Assembly: GCF_014805685.1 (NCBI RefSeq)
Contig: NC_060886.1
Coordinates: 25,104,608-25,168,607, forward strand
DNA: 64,000 nucleotides
Source: Silurus meridionalis
Taxonomy: Eukaryota; Chordata; Actinopteri; Siluriformes; Siluridae
Direction of reading: 5' to 3'
In this document: one piece after another, positions 1 through 57,969 of the stretch
How the letters are laid out: each line of letters opens with the position of its first letter
Position numbering within the stretch: the stretch's first letter is position 1
Program-made: the position numbers and the translations under genes
The notes under the pieces: model-generated
What the model saw: the letters and a program-made list of their open reading frames with translations, nothing else
Databases searched by the model: none
What the model was told of the DNA's origin: nothing

Positions 1-677
1 CTCATGAATAGATATTAAAGTGAATCATTAAAATTATGATTGAGTAAGTCTGCTTTTAGATACTATTTCAATTACAAATATAGACCTTGAATAGACTACT
101 GTTGTACCTTAAATGTGTTTAAGGTTCAACCCGTATCCCAATAATGTTTGACCTCTAAACATCCTTAGAGGGACTTAATAGGCAGCCAATGTATGTAAGT
201 ACAGACTGTAGTTATGTACATCTAATTTTAATCTTTGGTAAGAATATGAAATATTGAACTATATTATATGGTCAAAAGTTTATGAACAGCTGACCATCAG
301 ATTTATATGTGTTACTGAACATGTCATTCTAGGTGCATTCCCCCTCTACTGTTATAATATTTCTGCTTTTTTGGGAAGGCTTTCTTCTAGATTTTGGAGT
401 GTGGCTGTGGGAATTTGTGACCATTCAGCTACAAGAGCATTACTGAGATCAGGCACTAAAGTTAGATAATAAGGCCTGAGTTTCAGTGTTCAAGGTCATC
501 CCAAAGGGGTTGAGGGGTACACTCAAATTCTGGGTTTAATGGTCAGCTGTCTTTAGTGTTACATGGTTAAAAGTAGATTTGTACAATGCCAGTAGAATTG
601 CACAATTCCAGAGATCACCAGGTTTTTGATCCAATGCTGATACGGCTCCTTGAGCCTCCTTGTAACAAGCATGTACT

Positions 678-678
<1 letters not shown>

Positions 679-712
<34 letters not shown>
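679..712. repeat. (CT)n microsatellite
   Basis: About 17 uninterrupted CT units. The apparent short ORFs on both strands here are products of the repeat. Confidence 0.95.
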
Positions 713-719
<7 letters not shown>

Positions 720-1007
720 TACTCCTGAGGTACTATTGATCCTGTCCCCCTTTTCTTTCTGGACATGCCTGATCCACCCTGATGTCCTTCTGGATGGTGT
801 TTTCTCCAATTGGAAATTACTCGCTGCAGCTGCGGAGGGTTCCACGTGAATACCCTAAAGATTAATGGAGTTACTGTAAATCCATAAAGATGGATTTGGA
901 TTGTTATTAATATAGTTTACAACAATGGCTTAGGTTTACATTTGCTACAAACAATTAATACTCTCTAATGTTCGAGGAAATATAATGAACGGACATTCAG
1001 TGTCACC

Positions 1008-1505
1008 AGTATGAAGATGGGTTCCATTTTGAGCCTGGTTCCTCTCAAGGTTTCTTCATCAAACCATCTCAGGAAGTGTTTCCTTGCCAAAGGCACCACC
1101 GGCTTGCTCATTAGGAATAAACTCATAATGTCTTAATCTATAATATCTATAAATCGCTGGACAAATACTGATACGTCATCTATTTGGAATTTGTTTTCTA
1201 CAGCCGCTGATGGACCCACATGGACTTATCAAGCCTCACCCTTGCTTTAGTGGATAATCTTACATGGACTTGTACTAAAAATACAAAACACACATAGCAC
1301 ATGCTTATAGCATATACTTGTAAAAGTTTACATAATCTGGTATCACCCCATCTCTTTTAAATTTGGGTCTTCTCCAACTTTCTTTCTCATGTCCCGTGAG
1401 TTTTTCCTCACCACTGGCTTGTTTATTAGAGATCTAAATCTACATCTAGATCTCTGTAAAGCTGCTTTTTTGATACTGCTTTATGATTACTGTTATATTG
1501 TGACA
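1008..1505 (+). repeat. Two decayed fragments of the pentanucleotide-tailed SINE
   Basis: 1008-1130 keeps GATGGGTTCC, CTGGTTCCTCTCAAGG and TTTCCTTGCC. 1372-1505 keeps GTGAGTTTTTCCTC and GTAAAGCTGC. Both match better copies at 16179, 32481 and 36781 but are strongly diverged. Confidence 0.55.
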
Positions 1506-2089
1506 TTTCAGTGAATCATAGAGGCCTCAGACTAACTTCTGGTGCAGATTCATTTCTTGTCTTCATGTTGTAGGCTGAATGAAGCTGTAACCCCAGTGTT
1601 AGGTACAAGAGTCATTTTGAAATTAGTTATTTGCTGTTTACGCATTTGTTACCATTGATAATTACTTTGCAATCTCTTTGTAATTCAGGGAAATGCCGTT
1701 CTGAAACCGCTCGTGGTCAACTTGCTTAACGTCTTTTCCAAATGAACACTCAGCAACAAGGTCACAGGAAGAGAAAGCGCACACACACACAAACATAGCC
1801 AAATGTACACAAGCGCATACACTTGTAGAGATCTGACTCACCTAAATAGACTTGAGTTCCTAACGGTCACATCGCCTGAAAGTGTCAGCGGTTGCATTTT
1901 GTGCTCCAGGTTTGACTCATCAGTAGAGATGCTTAAGAGTTAAAAACTTGGTTATATCAGGTCAAACCAGACTCAGTATTTGCAAAGATAAGTATTTTTT
2001 TTTTTTTTTATCTTTGCTGACTTTGTGTGCTTGGTGTCTGGAAATAAGTTTTAGAAAACAATAAAAAATAATAATGAGAATCAATTCCA

Positions 2090-2119
2090 AAGACAATTTA
2101 TAAAGAAAAATACTTTATT
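2090..2119 (-). promoter_or_regulatory. Candidate distal poly(A) signal for the acvr1c transcript
   Basis: The minus strand has CAATAAAGTATTT with AATAAA at 2119-2114, followed by T-rich sequence. Human ACVR1C mRNA has a 3' UTR of several kilobases, so an 8-kb 3' UTR reaching this site is possible. Nearer AATAAA copies in the AT-rich region cannot be excluded. Confidence 0.3.
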
Positions 2120-5034
2120 GTCTTACAGGTCACACATGAATACAATAAATAGTCTTGTAGATGCAATATAATATTATGTGACAATCACAAGTCTAGGAGT
2201 TGAAACATAAAAACAAAGTATGACATTTCACCACTTTAAACTATTCTTGTCAAAGCAAAAGCATTAGAGTTCATTCTCAGAGAGGAACCAAAACTGCCAC
2301 ACACACACACACAACACTTGTGAATCCCTGTGCCTCATCGTTTAATAGCACCAGGGCCTCTTTGAGACAAGTGACAATATTAGAGGAGCAAAAATACAGC
2401 CAAAAAAGTATTAGCAATTATTAAGCAGCATTTTGCAAAGTTTTCCTCGAACAAAAAATATATTAAAGCATAAATGTCCATGTTGTGATACCAGTCCTGG
2501 AATTGTTTATATAAGACAGAAGGAAATAATAGACATTCTCTATGTATAAAATAGGTTAATGTATGCTAAAGTCAGACAGTCAGGATGTCTATGCTCCATT
2601 ACCCATGCATACAGATCAAGATGAAACTGAAATTCTGCTTACTACCGTTTTCAAATCCATCTGGGTCATTTCTACTACAGAATACAGCACTCAAGAATGT
2701 ATACAGTAGAGTGTCGGGTTCAGAAAAACACTTCACATGCTGAAATTCTGACGTTATCAACTATATATACTTCTGAAAACTACAGGATTTTGGACCTACG
2801 TCAACCACACTGTTGTGCCGAAGAACAATGGATATTTTGAAACTACAATCTGAACTACAAAGTGAACTGATAAGGCTTAATTTATTTTCACTACAGGACC
2901 TGGTGTCATTTAGGTGATATATTGTATATTATTGTTTCTTAGTGCTGAGGTGTCAGAATTCTGAATTGCAGGCAGTATTCTATCAGTTTGCCAGAACAAA
3001 GTTTGACTGTTTTTTTTTATTTTCAAGACCGCTATATGGACTATATGGACCAGGTAAAAATAAATAAAATATAATAGAGAAACAAATGCACTCCTGAACC
3101 TTACTGTGCCACCATTTACTTCTTTAATTTTTGCTGCAGTGGATTATTTGGTGAAAAGCTAGAAAAAAGGAAATTTCATTCAATATTCTTCTTGCATGCA
3201 AAGCGATAATCATTAAAAAGTTTGAGGTAAAATTAAACATATCTGGCTTTGGAATTATTTTTAAATCCACACTGAATGGAACAACATGGACTCATCCTCC
3301 TGTTAAAAAAATAAGTTTTCATACAAAATGTAAATATTTAAAGAATTCGAAGGGAAAAACAGTCCTGCAGTAAATTGCTTTAAAAGCATAATTTTTTGAG
3401 TAAAAAAAAGTCTTGTATGGGGTTCTGTTTTTCAAGCGAAAAAATAAGTGCATGTGAGTAATGTTATGTAATTAAAAAAAAAAAAAAGAAAAAGATTTTT
3501 CAATGTTTACACTATGCAACCTGGTCAAAACTGAGTCCGTGTTGAGTCTGAACTCACACCGAGTCCACATCATGTTAACATTGATGAAAATTGTGACTTT
3601 AATCAAACTTAAGGTCCAGAGCAGTAGCATTAAAGCCAAAAATAAGGACATATAGTGCTTTCGAATATCTAGATTTGTTCATACAATTCCAGTGAAATGA
3701 GTTGAACTATATTTATAAGTATTATGTAGACAATTTAATTGATAACAGACAGATTAAAGGAAAAAAAACAGCATGTGTTATAAAACGGTCTTTTTCCACC
3801 ATGAACAAATTTACTGTTTTTTTGGTACAGATTCTTCAAGATTTTGCAACTACAGCATTTACTATATGCTATAAATGTATCATAATCTAGAAGAGCACCG
3901 TTTACTAGATATCTCCAAAATCTCCGTTAGGTGTTCATTAGGTTGGGGGTTTTGTGTTCTATACAACCATCATAAAAATGCAATGAATACACTATAATAA
4001 GAATGAATAGGGCTCCATCTTTCAAAATTATTTCATGAAGCGTTAGGTAGACCAGAATGCTGTGGTGTAAATTCTTACATGAAAAATGTTCCAGTTGTTT
4101 TGCTCTGGTGCATCTTTCTCTGGTGCATCACCCGTTCTACTACAGTAACAACCTGCTGAAGTTGCAGAATTGTAAACGATTAGATTTCAAATCAATCGTA
4201 AATTTAACTAGTGCAACTAGCAACAAGGTTGGATGTTGGTTCCCTTGGAGTTTTTTTTTTATTTTGCAATGTATACTGCATCCTACCTGAAACATCAAAA
4301 CAGTATCTCTCTGTATTTTGCATGCCTCTGATTATAAAATGTACTAAATATATATGGTGGAAGTAACATGAATAATGGATAATAATATGTGACATCATTC
4401 TGTCAGACACCACTATGTAAAGGCAGATTTTCTCCGCTGAATGGCCCTCTTCAGGCGTCATTACCTTCCCATAGTAAAAACATAGATATGCTTTTTTTTT
4501 TTTTGTTTCATACGAATTTCCATTTGATTAGTTTTTTTTTTAGATATATACAACTTGAGCAACTCAATGGTGCGTCAGGAAGCAGTAATAGGTGTGCTTC
4601 TATAATACAGCATTACACACGTGTATGATTAGCATATTATTCACATAAAGCTTGCTGTCAACAATAGGCTTCAATTCATAGTCATATTTACATGAAAGTA
4701 CACAATATATTGCACTTTATATCACAAAAAAATATGGCTAAGCTGCATGTCTATTACAGATATACAGATACTACATAGACTTTAAGGAGAACTGCACGGC
4801 ACAAATTCAGCAATCAAACAAAAACTGTAAATGCAAAGATGGATCTGCAAACCTGTTAAAGTTTTTCAGTTTTTTTCTTTCATGTTAACATTGTTTTACA
4901 GGAAATCACACTTGTGACATGGAAAAAGCTTTGTGTAACGTGCAGTGTAACTGAAAGTGATAGTGCTCATATGGAAAATCTAAGATGTTTGAAAATAAAA
5001 GCATGAAATGCTTTTATTTATATATTTCATTCAT

Positions 5035-7927
<2,893 letters not shown>

Positions 7928-8032
7928 TATAAACTACATATACATTTTAATATAGTATATAATTATATTGCTTGCTTCGTGAGTGGATTGTGTGATTAAA
8001 TAGCCAATTAATCCACTGACCTGTTTTTTCCT

Positions 8033-8033
<1 letters not shown>

Positions 8034-8063
<30 letters not shown>
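8034..8063. repeat. (CAAT)n microsatellite
   Basis: About seven tandem AATC units. Confidence 0.9.
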
Positions 8064-8068
<5 letters not shown>

Positions 8069-8457
8069 CTGTCTTATAAGTGTTTTACTCAGTAACAATT
8101 ACAATTCGTATATACAAAAAGAATACACTATATAAGCATAACATCAACCAAAGCAATTATAACACAACACTTCGATCCATTTGGCACTTAGAGTAAGCAC
8201 ATGAGGTAGCAGTTATCTTTGTATTCTAAAAGAAACAGGAAGTACAACTTGTATGGCAAAGTAAAGACTGTAGAATGAAAGCAGTACCACGAGACAGTTA
8301 AAGTGACACCTGGGCTGCAGTTTATGCGTCTGAATAATCTAAAGCCGTTGGCCCCTTGAGTCAGATTTGAGTTTAACCCAACCATAAATTCCATTTCATA
8401 TGACAAATGTATCACTGTGATTTAACAGGCTGTTGTTTAATATACCTTAATAGCATT

Positions 8458-8884
8458 CACTTTAATAGGAACACCTGTACTTGTCTGTGTCTACTGTACC
8501 TCAGATTTGTAGTTGACAGAAGTGGAATTCAGTATGGACTCCTAATTTTGTAGCCTCAAAGTTTGGCATGTTGTGCATTTGAGTTCTGCTCATCACTGTT
8601 GCAAAAAGTAGTTATTTGACTTATTGGTTTCTTCCTGTCAGCTCAAACCAGTCTAGTTTAAATAATACTATTGTGTGTGAAATATCTCATGAGATCAGCA
8701 GTGTCTGAAAATACTGAACAGTCATATGAAGGTCAAAGTGACCAAGTTCATGTTTCACATGCTGATTTAAATATTTATTAAATCTCAACCCGAATCTGCA
8801 ATATTACACTCTTGCCCGATTATTGGCTGATTGGACATTTTCATTTTTTTATGTGCAGGTGTACAAATGTTCCTAATAAAGTGG
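8458..8884. mobile_element. Short DNA element (MITE) with AGGAACACCTGTAC ends
   Basis: The left end CACTTTAATAGGAACACCTG and the reverse of the right end (CCACTTTATTAGGAACATTT) form imperfect inverted repeats around 385 bp with no coding capacity. The end sequence matches a very common fish repeat, from memory. Confidence 0.7.
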
Positions 8885-10401
8885 AAGGCTGAGTGTACAG
8901 AAAGTTAGCATTTTGTTGCGAACCCACCTTGTAGCTACACACACTGACTCTTGTATTAATTTTACTTATATAGATTATTAATTCATATAGAAAGTAGCTC
9001 ATTATTTATGTTTATTCTGTCAGGCCCCTTTACCTTTTACAACAATGGAAAAAGCCTGTCATGTAACTGCAAATGATACTGTGTGGGTGTAGCATTCTCA
9101 AGACTGCACCAATAGTGACAAGCTCAAGTTTTAACTCTGGATGTCTACAACTATAATGTGTAGAATGATTGGGTTAAATTCTGAGAAAAATCACTGCATG
9201 CATTAAATCACAGGTAAGTGATGATAACCTGCAATAATCCATAATCATAATCTAAAGGACATGTAACAGTTAGAAGGTGGAAACATGAAAATAACAAATA
9301 TGCTACTCAGGATACACATTTTAGACTTAATGCATGGTAAGACTTCGCATTGAATCAACATGGGGATTTATATACAACCCAGTCATGGCCTAAAGCTGGG
9401 AACAGCTGCACACACAAATTGAGGAACAAAGCACTGGTGGGACAAGAAGTGAAGACAAAACCAACACAGAAATAATTACAAACATGAACACTTGGTTCTT
9501 GTTGCCATGGGAACATTAAAGAAATCTGTAACATTATTGAACACTTCGGTGATAATCGTCTAGGACTCATCATCAGCATCAGTGCTTGACTACAGCACAG
9601 CTTTTGGGTGGATTTTCATTTGGTGGACTTCCAGCTGTTACAATGAGAAGCGTAAATCAACTTAGCAATACTGCTCCACCTGATTCACTCGTACCAGGGC
9701 CACACACGCTATCGCCTCACTGTTCAGCAGCCCTGAAAATGCGTCACCACTCAAATAATATTTGCACACTCATGCTCTAAGTATAACCTGTAGTGTTACC
9801 TGATAAAATAGTGAGTAAGTGTAGGTACCTGGCGGATATACGCAATGAACTGGCAACTTAGTGTACAAATTTAACCCGTAATAACTGACACGTGACAGAA
9901 AAATGCAAAGATAATTTGGTGCATGATGATTAACAACTTCAGCAGGAGCAGCTAAAGAAACACCAAAATGAACAGGAGGAGGATTGAAAGAGACTAACGG
10001 AGACAAGTAAAGAAAAATAATAATTAGAAGGAAGTTGTCAAGGAAAAAACAAGACAACATACTGAGAAGAAAAAAAAAAGATGGAGAATAGACATGAATG
10101 ATATGAAAAAATACAGCTGGCAGTGTTGTCATTCGGATAAATACTCAATTCTTGTTTATACACAAGTTCACAGCTTCTCTGCATACTCCCTGCACCTTCT
10201 CAATTCCCTACACAAGACCAGGTTCACTCTGAGCAGCTCAAAATCCTTCTCACTCTCAGTCACTTGCGAGAGGGAAGGCTCCACTGCAAAACAATGGAGT
10301 GCTTGGCATCATGGATGGAGAGCTTTGCAATGTGGTCCCATGTTTAGTAATGAAGGGGTCACTCGAAGGCCATCAGCACCTTTGAGCTTGTAGTGTGTGC
10401 G
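8885..10401. other. Non-coding region next to the acvr1c stop, probably proximal 3' UTR
   Basis: No recognisable repeat or protein. Purine-rich runs occur at 10040-10085. The sequence adjoining the stop codon (10133-10401) is not low-complexity and is the most likely 3' UTR start. Confidence 0.5.
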
Positions 10402-51151
<40,750 letters not shown>

Positions 51152-51154
51152 AGG

Positions 51155-51160
51155 CTACAT
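51155..51160 (-). promoter_or_regulatory. Start-stop uORF immediately upstream of the acvr1c start
   Basis: The minus strand reads ATGTAGCCTATGG: an ATG followed at once by TAG, three bases, then the acvr1c start codon in the same frame. Minimal ATG-stop uORFs stall ribosomes and can lower or re-route initiation in some animal mRNAs. Whether this one lies in the mature 5' UTR depends on the transcription start site, which is not visible. Confidence 0.5.
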
Positions 51161-51426
51161 GCGCGTTTCCTTCTCTTTTCACACGCGCGCGCACGGGTCC
51201 GTCCGCGACCCAGCTGCTTTCCCCGGCGCGCTCGCATCGCAGGACTCCTGACTGCTCGTGACCGCGCGCGACACTTACCGCACTCTCACGCGCTGTGCGG
51301 AAAAACGGAGCGCTCACAATAAAAGCGTAGTGAAAGGCCTGGGGAGGGGAGGGGGGGTTATAATCCGCTCCGCCTCCGGCCCACACCAGAATATAAACCG
51401 ATTAGAGCTCTCGACTACCGTCACCA

Positions 51427-51449
51427 CACACACACACACACACACACAA
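51427..51449. repeat. (CA)n microsatellite at the upstream promoter edge
   Basis: Short pure CA run of about 11 units just upstream of the CpG-rich block. Confidence 0.9.
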
Positions 51450-51458
51450 TATTTACAA

Positions 51459-52330
51459 TGCATTGCAAAAGTATTCAGACCCCCTCACAAATGTTCTCAT
51501 TTTGATGAATTATAAATGGCGTTGAAATTTCCTGATGTTCAATACTGTACTTGAAAACACTGATACTAAACATCGAATATTGCACATTGCTGATTGGTTG
51601 GGATATTTTTCATTTGTAAATAAATACATAACATATCAAAATGCTTGCATAAGTATTCACCCCTTTGTGATTTGGAAGAGATTGCCTTAACGAGGACCCT
51701 TTTTTTGGGCATCTATCTGTGCATGATTAAAGTTGGATGAAAGTTAGTCAGGAATCTAGTCAGGAAGGAACATAAAGAACACAGTTTCACAAGAAAAATG
51801 CATAGATTAGAGGAGGAGTAGAAAATGATATCCGAATATTTGGATATCTCAGTGAGCACAGTTGGATTTGTAGTAAGGAAATGAAATCTGCACCACAACA
51901 CACCCAGGCATTGCCAAGAAAAAAGGATGTTTCGCAAAGCTTAGTGCTCTAACAAAAAATGAGACTTGAGAGAGATGCCAAAAAGAGGCCAACTATCACT
52001 TTGAAGGAGTTACAGAGTTCAGTGGCTGTCAGTGGCATAATGATACCAGTCACCGATATCTAGAGCAAAAGCACATAATGTGGGTAATTGTTTTGTGGTC
52101 AGATGAAATCAAACTTTTTTGTCATAATTCAAGGCAATATGTTTGCCTCAAACCTCAAGACACACCATCTTTACAGTGAAGTATGGTGGGGGCAGCATCA
52201 TGCTGTGGGGATCCTTCGAATAAGCAGGGACTGATTATCATGTTAAAATCAAAAGGAGTAAAAAAAAAGTAACAATGGAGTGATTCAAGAACAAAAAGAT
52301 TAAAGTCCAGTGCTAAGTATGAAGTCCTGA
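51459..52330 (+). mobile_element. Decayed Tc1-like element upstream of acvr1c
   Basis: Starts near ATTGCAAAAGTATTCAGACC and includes TATTCACCCCTTTGTGATTT, GAAGTATGGTGGGGGCAGCA and TCATGCTGTGGGGATCC, wording of a fish Tc1-like family. Its start lies only about 310 bp upstream of the acvr1c start codon. Confidence 0.7.
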
Positions 52331-52438
52331 TCTGAGAAAAAGAACCCCCAGCACCACCACAATAAGCACTGAGTCCCCCTGAGAACACTGGGTCCCCCCT
52401 CAGTCTTTGTTGTTTGGTCAATTTTTGGTGTTTACCTA

Positions 52439-52810
52439 GTGGAATGCCTCACATGGCCCCCCCAACACCAGCTCCAAAACTATGAAAGGCCAGCAGTCTC
52501 TCTACTTCCTATAAAGACTAAGGAAAGCAAATGTGCCAGCACAATCTACAGTGGTACTATTGAGAACATTCTGAGCAGCTGCATCACTGCCTGGTTTGGG
52601 AATTGCACCCTTTCATATCACATGACTCAGATAGTAAGGAAAGCAGAGAAGCTCATGGAGTTTTGCACACCTGTGTGTACTGTATGTTGACCTGTGCATA
52701 GGCCTGTATGCTGTAGTTAGTTTTGTGCCATCTAGTTTATTCTAATTAATTTGTTGTTCTGTGTAGCACCTTGTTCCTAAAGGAATGTTTTTTCATTCAC
52801 TGTGTACTGT
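52439..52810 (+). mobile_element. LINE 3' fragment (reverse transcriptase C-terminus)
   Basis: A frame at 52439-52690 includes IYSGTIENILSSCITAWFGN, the conserved C-terminal stretch of a fish non-LTR retrotransposon ORF2, preceded by a frame-shifted CTCTACTTCCTATAAAGACT. The clade is uncertain. Confidence 0.65.
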
Positions 52811-52829
52811 AATAACTCGATAGGGTTGA

Positions 52830-53300
52830 AATTAAAACCCATATGTCTTCGCTATCAGAGCCAGCATTACATTTTTCAGCAATTTGTGCTATAGTAGCAC
52901 CTCTGTGGGATCAGACTAGACAGGCTGGGTATTGCTCCACACCCACCACACCAGTGAGCCTTGGATGCTGATTCACCAGTTGATCTTCCTAGGACAATTT
53001 TTTTTTTTTTTTTTTTTTACAGGATCAAGCTGCCAGCCCAACACCCTTCCTCCTGCTTTCGCAGCCAGGACCATCCATGGTGGAGTACCTCATCCCCATT
53101 CCCACAACTGAGCACCCATTGGAGGGTTATGGGCCTTCTCCCTGATCTAGTCATCTAGACATCACAATTTGTCCCCCTTGTCAAACTCATTGAGATCCTT
53201 ACTTTTGCCCATTTCTTGGAGAACCCACTGTTCAATTGGTGTATATTAAATTCCACCACTGTATGGAGTTTTAAATGTTATGATCAGTGTTTTTCATTCC
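52830..53300 (-). mobile_element. Decayed Tc1-like element, minus orientation
   Basis: Contains CAGCAATTTGTGCTATAGTA, GTCATCTAGACATCACAATT and CTTGTCAAACTCATTGAGAT then CTTACTTTTGCCCATTTCTT, close to a widespread fish DNA transposon read in reverse. Interrupted by a T run at 52998-53020. Confidence 0.65.
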
Positions 53301-53407
53301 TAGGGGAAAAAACATTTTCCAAGCCAAAAAAAAAAACCATTAAGCATTTGGTCATTGTAACAACAAGAATTTAAACAATAGATTGAGTCACTTACTAGGG
53401 GATAGTG

Positions 53408-53890
53408 TTTCCTTTGATTTAATCAAATTGTTATGAACTGTGGACAGTATTTTTATTTTTTTTTTTTTTAAGAGAAAGAACCTTTGTTCTGTTCAGCGTT
53501 GATAGCACAATATTCGATGAGTAACTACTTGAGTAGCTTTTGCATACAAAGTAGACCATACAAGTGAATTTCCCTGTTTCTAGCTTTTCCTTAAACAAAT
53601 AATTGCAGCAAATTAATCAAATTGTGGCACAGGAGAGCCTCAGGAATGCACCTGTGCCACAATTGTAATTCATGCTTAATTATTTAATGAATTCATTATT
53701 AATGCCTTATTAAAACCATTAATAAGTGACACCAGGTTAAGAACTGAATAAATAATATAATGTATACATTTTTAGACATTATATTTTTTATTTAGTTCTT
53801 AACCTGGTTAAGAGAACAAAGGTTCTTTCTCTTAAAAAAAAATAAAAATACTGTCCACAGTTCATAACAATTTTATTAAATCAAAGGAAA
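53408..53890. repeat. Foldback element: 80-bp inverted repeat with two hairpins inside
   Basis: The left arm 53408-53490 and right arm 53813-53890 are near-perfect reverse complements (TTTCCTTTGATTTAAT...; GTTATGAACTGTGGACAGTA). Within the 320-bp centre are two further hairpins: 53620-53634 with 53651-53665 (AATTGTGGCACAGG) and 53732-53763 with 53776-53807 (CCAGGTTAAGAACTGAATAA). No coding capacity. Confidence 0.85.
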
Positions 53891-55560
<1,670 letters not shown>

Positions 55561-57003
55561 TTTCAAATATACAGGCCCTTCTCAAAGTGCTGGCACAATA
55601 ACACCAATTCTTTTATTTTTGCTATTCACTAAAGAGAATAGGTTTCTAATCAAACGATGAATAGGAGACAATATATAAGAATCACAGCGTTAAAATTTAC
55701 ATCTAGATGTAATGAACAACTTAGAACATGGTACTTTTGATGTCAGACCAACCTAGGAAAAAATCGATCGGTGGCATTGCACACAAACATTCGGCACAGC
55801 CAATAAAAGAAATTGGAATGCCCTGAAAAGGAGAGATACCATTGGTGTACAGCCAAACATAGAACAAGTCAGCTAAGGAAAACAACAGAAATAGCAGCTG
55901 AATACAGAAACACTGTGAGAGCTGTGGAAAAAAAAAACCCAAAAACAACATCATCAACAATGTCTAGAGGGCAGGGAGTTAGAGGAATCAAAACCCACTG
56001 TACAGGAAAAACTTTGAGAGCAGAAATTCTCGAGGTTATATTACATGATGAAAATCATTCATCAACCCGAGAGAAATACAAGGCACAAACATTCCTCTGC
56101 AAAGTGATGGAAAGAACTAAGTGATGAGAGAGAGAGAAAGGATCTAGTTATGATCCAAAATATCATTAAAACAGTGGAGGTAGTGTCAGTGGTTTATGCT
56201 CGCATAGCTGCTTCTTGAACAGGATCATTTTATTGGTGATAAAAACTAATGATTTTCTCCAGGAACATTTTGTCTGCGAATTTACAGGAGGAATGCATCT
56301 AACCTAATTTGGAGGATCAATCATGCAGGAAATAAAATTGATGTCACCCAAATGAGGATGGGTTCCCCTTTTGAGTCTGGTTCTTCTCAAGGTTTCTTCC
56401 TCATAACATCTAAGAGAGTTTTTCCTCGCCACAGTCCCTGCTCATCAGGGATAAATACACACCATTCACCTTAACTGTTAAACTTCTGTTTTGAGACAAT
56501 GTCTGTTTTGAAAAGGGCTATAGAAATAAACTTGACTTGACTTGACTTGAAAGAAATTAGCCCCAAACACTCCCAACACAACCAAGAATTTCATCAGAGA
56601 ATAAAAGTAGAAGATTTTTCACCAGCAAAGCCAGTTAGCAGACCTTAACCCAACCAAGCATAACTCCTGAAAAGGATATCGACTGGAAAAAACAGTGCTT
56701 GATGCAGTTATTTAGATTAGTTTAGTTTAGATTAGTTTAGTTTAGTAATTTAGTTATTTAGGCATCACGCACATCCATTGTCATCCAAGCGTCATAAAAA
56801 TAAAACTGCAATGCATTTAGCTTAAGATTACCTGTTCCAATACTTTTTCTTACCTAAAAGATTGTCTGGTCTGCCACCAAAGGTGCCATGTTCTAACTTG
56901 TTTAACACACCAAGATGAAAATATCAGGAAATAAAAGCTATAATTCACACAAATTATCTCATTCATCTCAAACCCAAATGTCTCTAGTGTACAGCAAAAA
57001 AAT
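55561..57003 (+). mobile_element. Decayed Tc1-like transposon carrying a SINE
   Basis: Words on both sides of the SINE at 56336-56556 belong to one Tc1-type sequence. On the left: CAAAACCCACTGTACAGGAA and GAGAGAAAGGATCTAGTTAT. On the right: AAATATCAGGAAATAAAAGC and CAAACCCAAATGTCTCTAGT near the 3' end. A 103-residue frame at 55813-56124 is a translation fragment. Exact termini were not resolved. Confidence 0.6.
56336..56556 (+). mobile_element. Pentanucleotide-tailed SINE, 5'-truncated, CTTGA-tail subtype
   Basis: Starts near CACCCAAATGAGGATGGGTT and ends GGGCTATAGAAATAAACTTG followed by ACTTGACTTGACTTGA. Shares the core of the other copies but has a different tail unit. Confidence 0.72.
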
Positions 57004-57617
57004 TAAAAAACTTACACAGAAAAAATTGCACCTGCTATTCCAATATTTGTTGCAAAGACTGTAGTCAGAATGAATCTGTTTAAAAGTTACAATAGACCTT
57101 GAAAGCATTTCCAAAAACCCGTTAAAACACCAACAGGGAGGAAAGAAAAAAGTGCTGCCAAAAGTGTCCAAAACATTGGCAGGATCATTTTACTTAGTCG
57201 CAAAAATCTTTCCAAATCTTCTCAAATAAGGTGTTTCAATTAAAGGAAAGAATGTAATATACAGCAACCACAGGAGCCACATGTCCTTCGGCCAACCCCT
57301 GAAATCTGTCTTTGGACAATAAACTGAACTTTAGTTTTTGATGAATTAATTTTAATATTTAATAATGCGCCTGTACATCTTAAAGTGAAATGAATCCTCT
57401 ATGCAATGGCTTTACCAGTCCACCGTAAAACAATAAATCACATTGAACAGATGTAATTCAGATAAAATGGTCTCTCCGCCCCCTTTATCCACTCGTTCAG
57501 TACAGATTTTTCATTTCACAGGATTTATTTTATTTATTTTTACGATGATAAATTCATGCAAAGAGATGCCACTTGCTACTTGGCATATTTGGCTGTATTT
57601 TATTACATGGAAAAACC

Positions 57618-57623
57618 TTTATT
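57618..57623 (-). promoter_or_regulatory. Candidate poly(A) signal for acvr1
   Basis: AATAAA on the minus strand (AAATAAAGG), about 1.5 kb downstream of the acvr1 stop. Several other AATAAA matches occur in this AT-rich stretch, so the choice is tentative. Confidence 0.25.
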
Positions 57624-57932
57624 TAGCCAAAAACACAGCTAATTCCTAAATCAAATAGAGAGCAAAAAAGGGTCTGTGTATCAGCTTCATGTCATATTAT
57701 ATGACATATTTTCATGTCGTTATTAGGGTTGATGCAAAGTGGATTGTGTATTATATCTGTTTTTTTTCTTGTTCTTAAGGCATGAAAAGTTCTTTAAAGT
57801 CTGATGTGAGAGCTATTTTTTAGTCTCAATCAAAGACCCCATTTTTTTCCTTATATAATAAATTGCATAAAATGCCGAGTTTACAATTATGGCATTAGAA
57901 GAAAATAGAAAGAGACCCAAATGGAATAAACC

Positions 57933-57935
<3 letters not shown>

Positions 57936-57967
<32 letters not shown>
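57936..57967. repeat. (CA)n microsatellite
   Basis: About 16 CA units. Confidence 0.92.

Positions 57968-57969
<2 letters not shown>

Larger units (their letters stand above)
1..5030. other. Non-coding sequence, possibly the distal acvr1c 3' UTR and beyond
   Basis: AT-rich, with no open frame that resembles a known protein. It holds a CT microsatellite (679-712), two decayed SINE fragments near 1008-1130 and 1372-1505, and a poly-T run at 1986-2008. The stretch 2100-5030 has no recognisable transposon and could be a unique 3' UTR. Confidence 0.6.

Noticed and set aside
536..849. Overlapping frames on both strands with Arg-Glu or Leu-Ser repeats
   Set aside because: They translate the (CT)n microsatellite; open on both strands for that reason only.
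9770..10132. 120-residue minus-strand frame just downstream of the acvr1c stop
   Set aside because: Phe/Leu-rich translation of purine-rich non-coding DNA; no domain, and it lies where the 3' UTR is expected.
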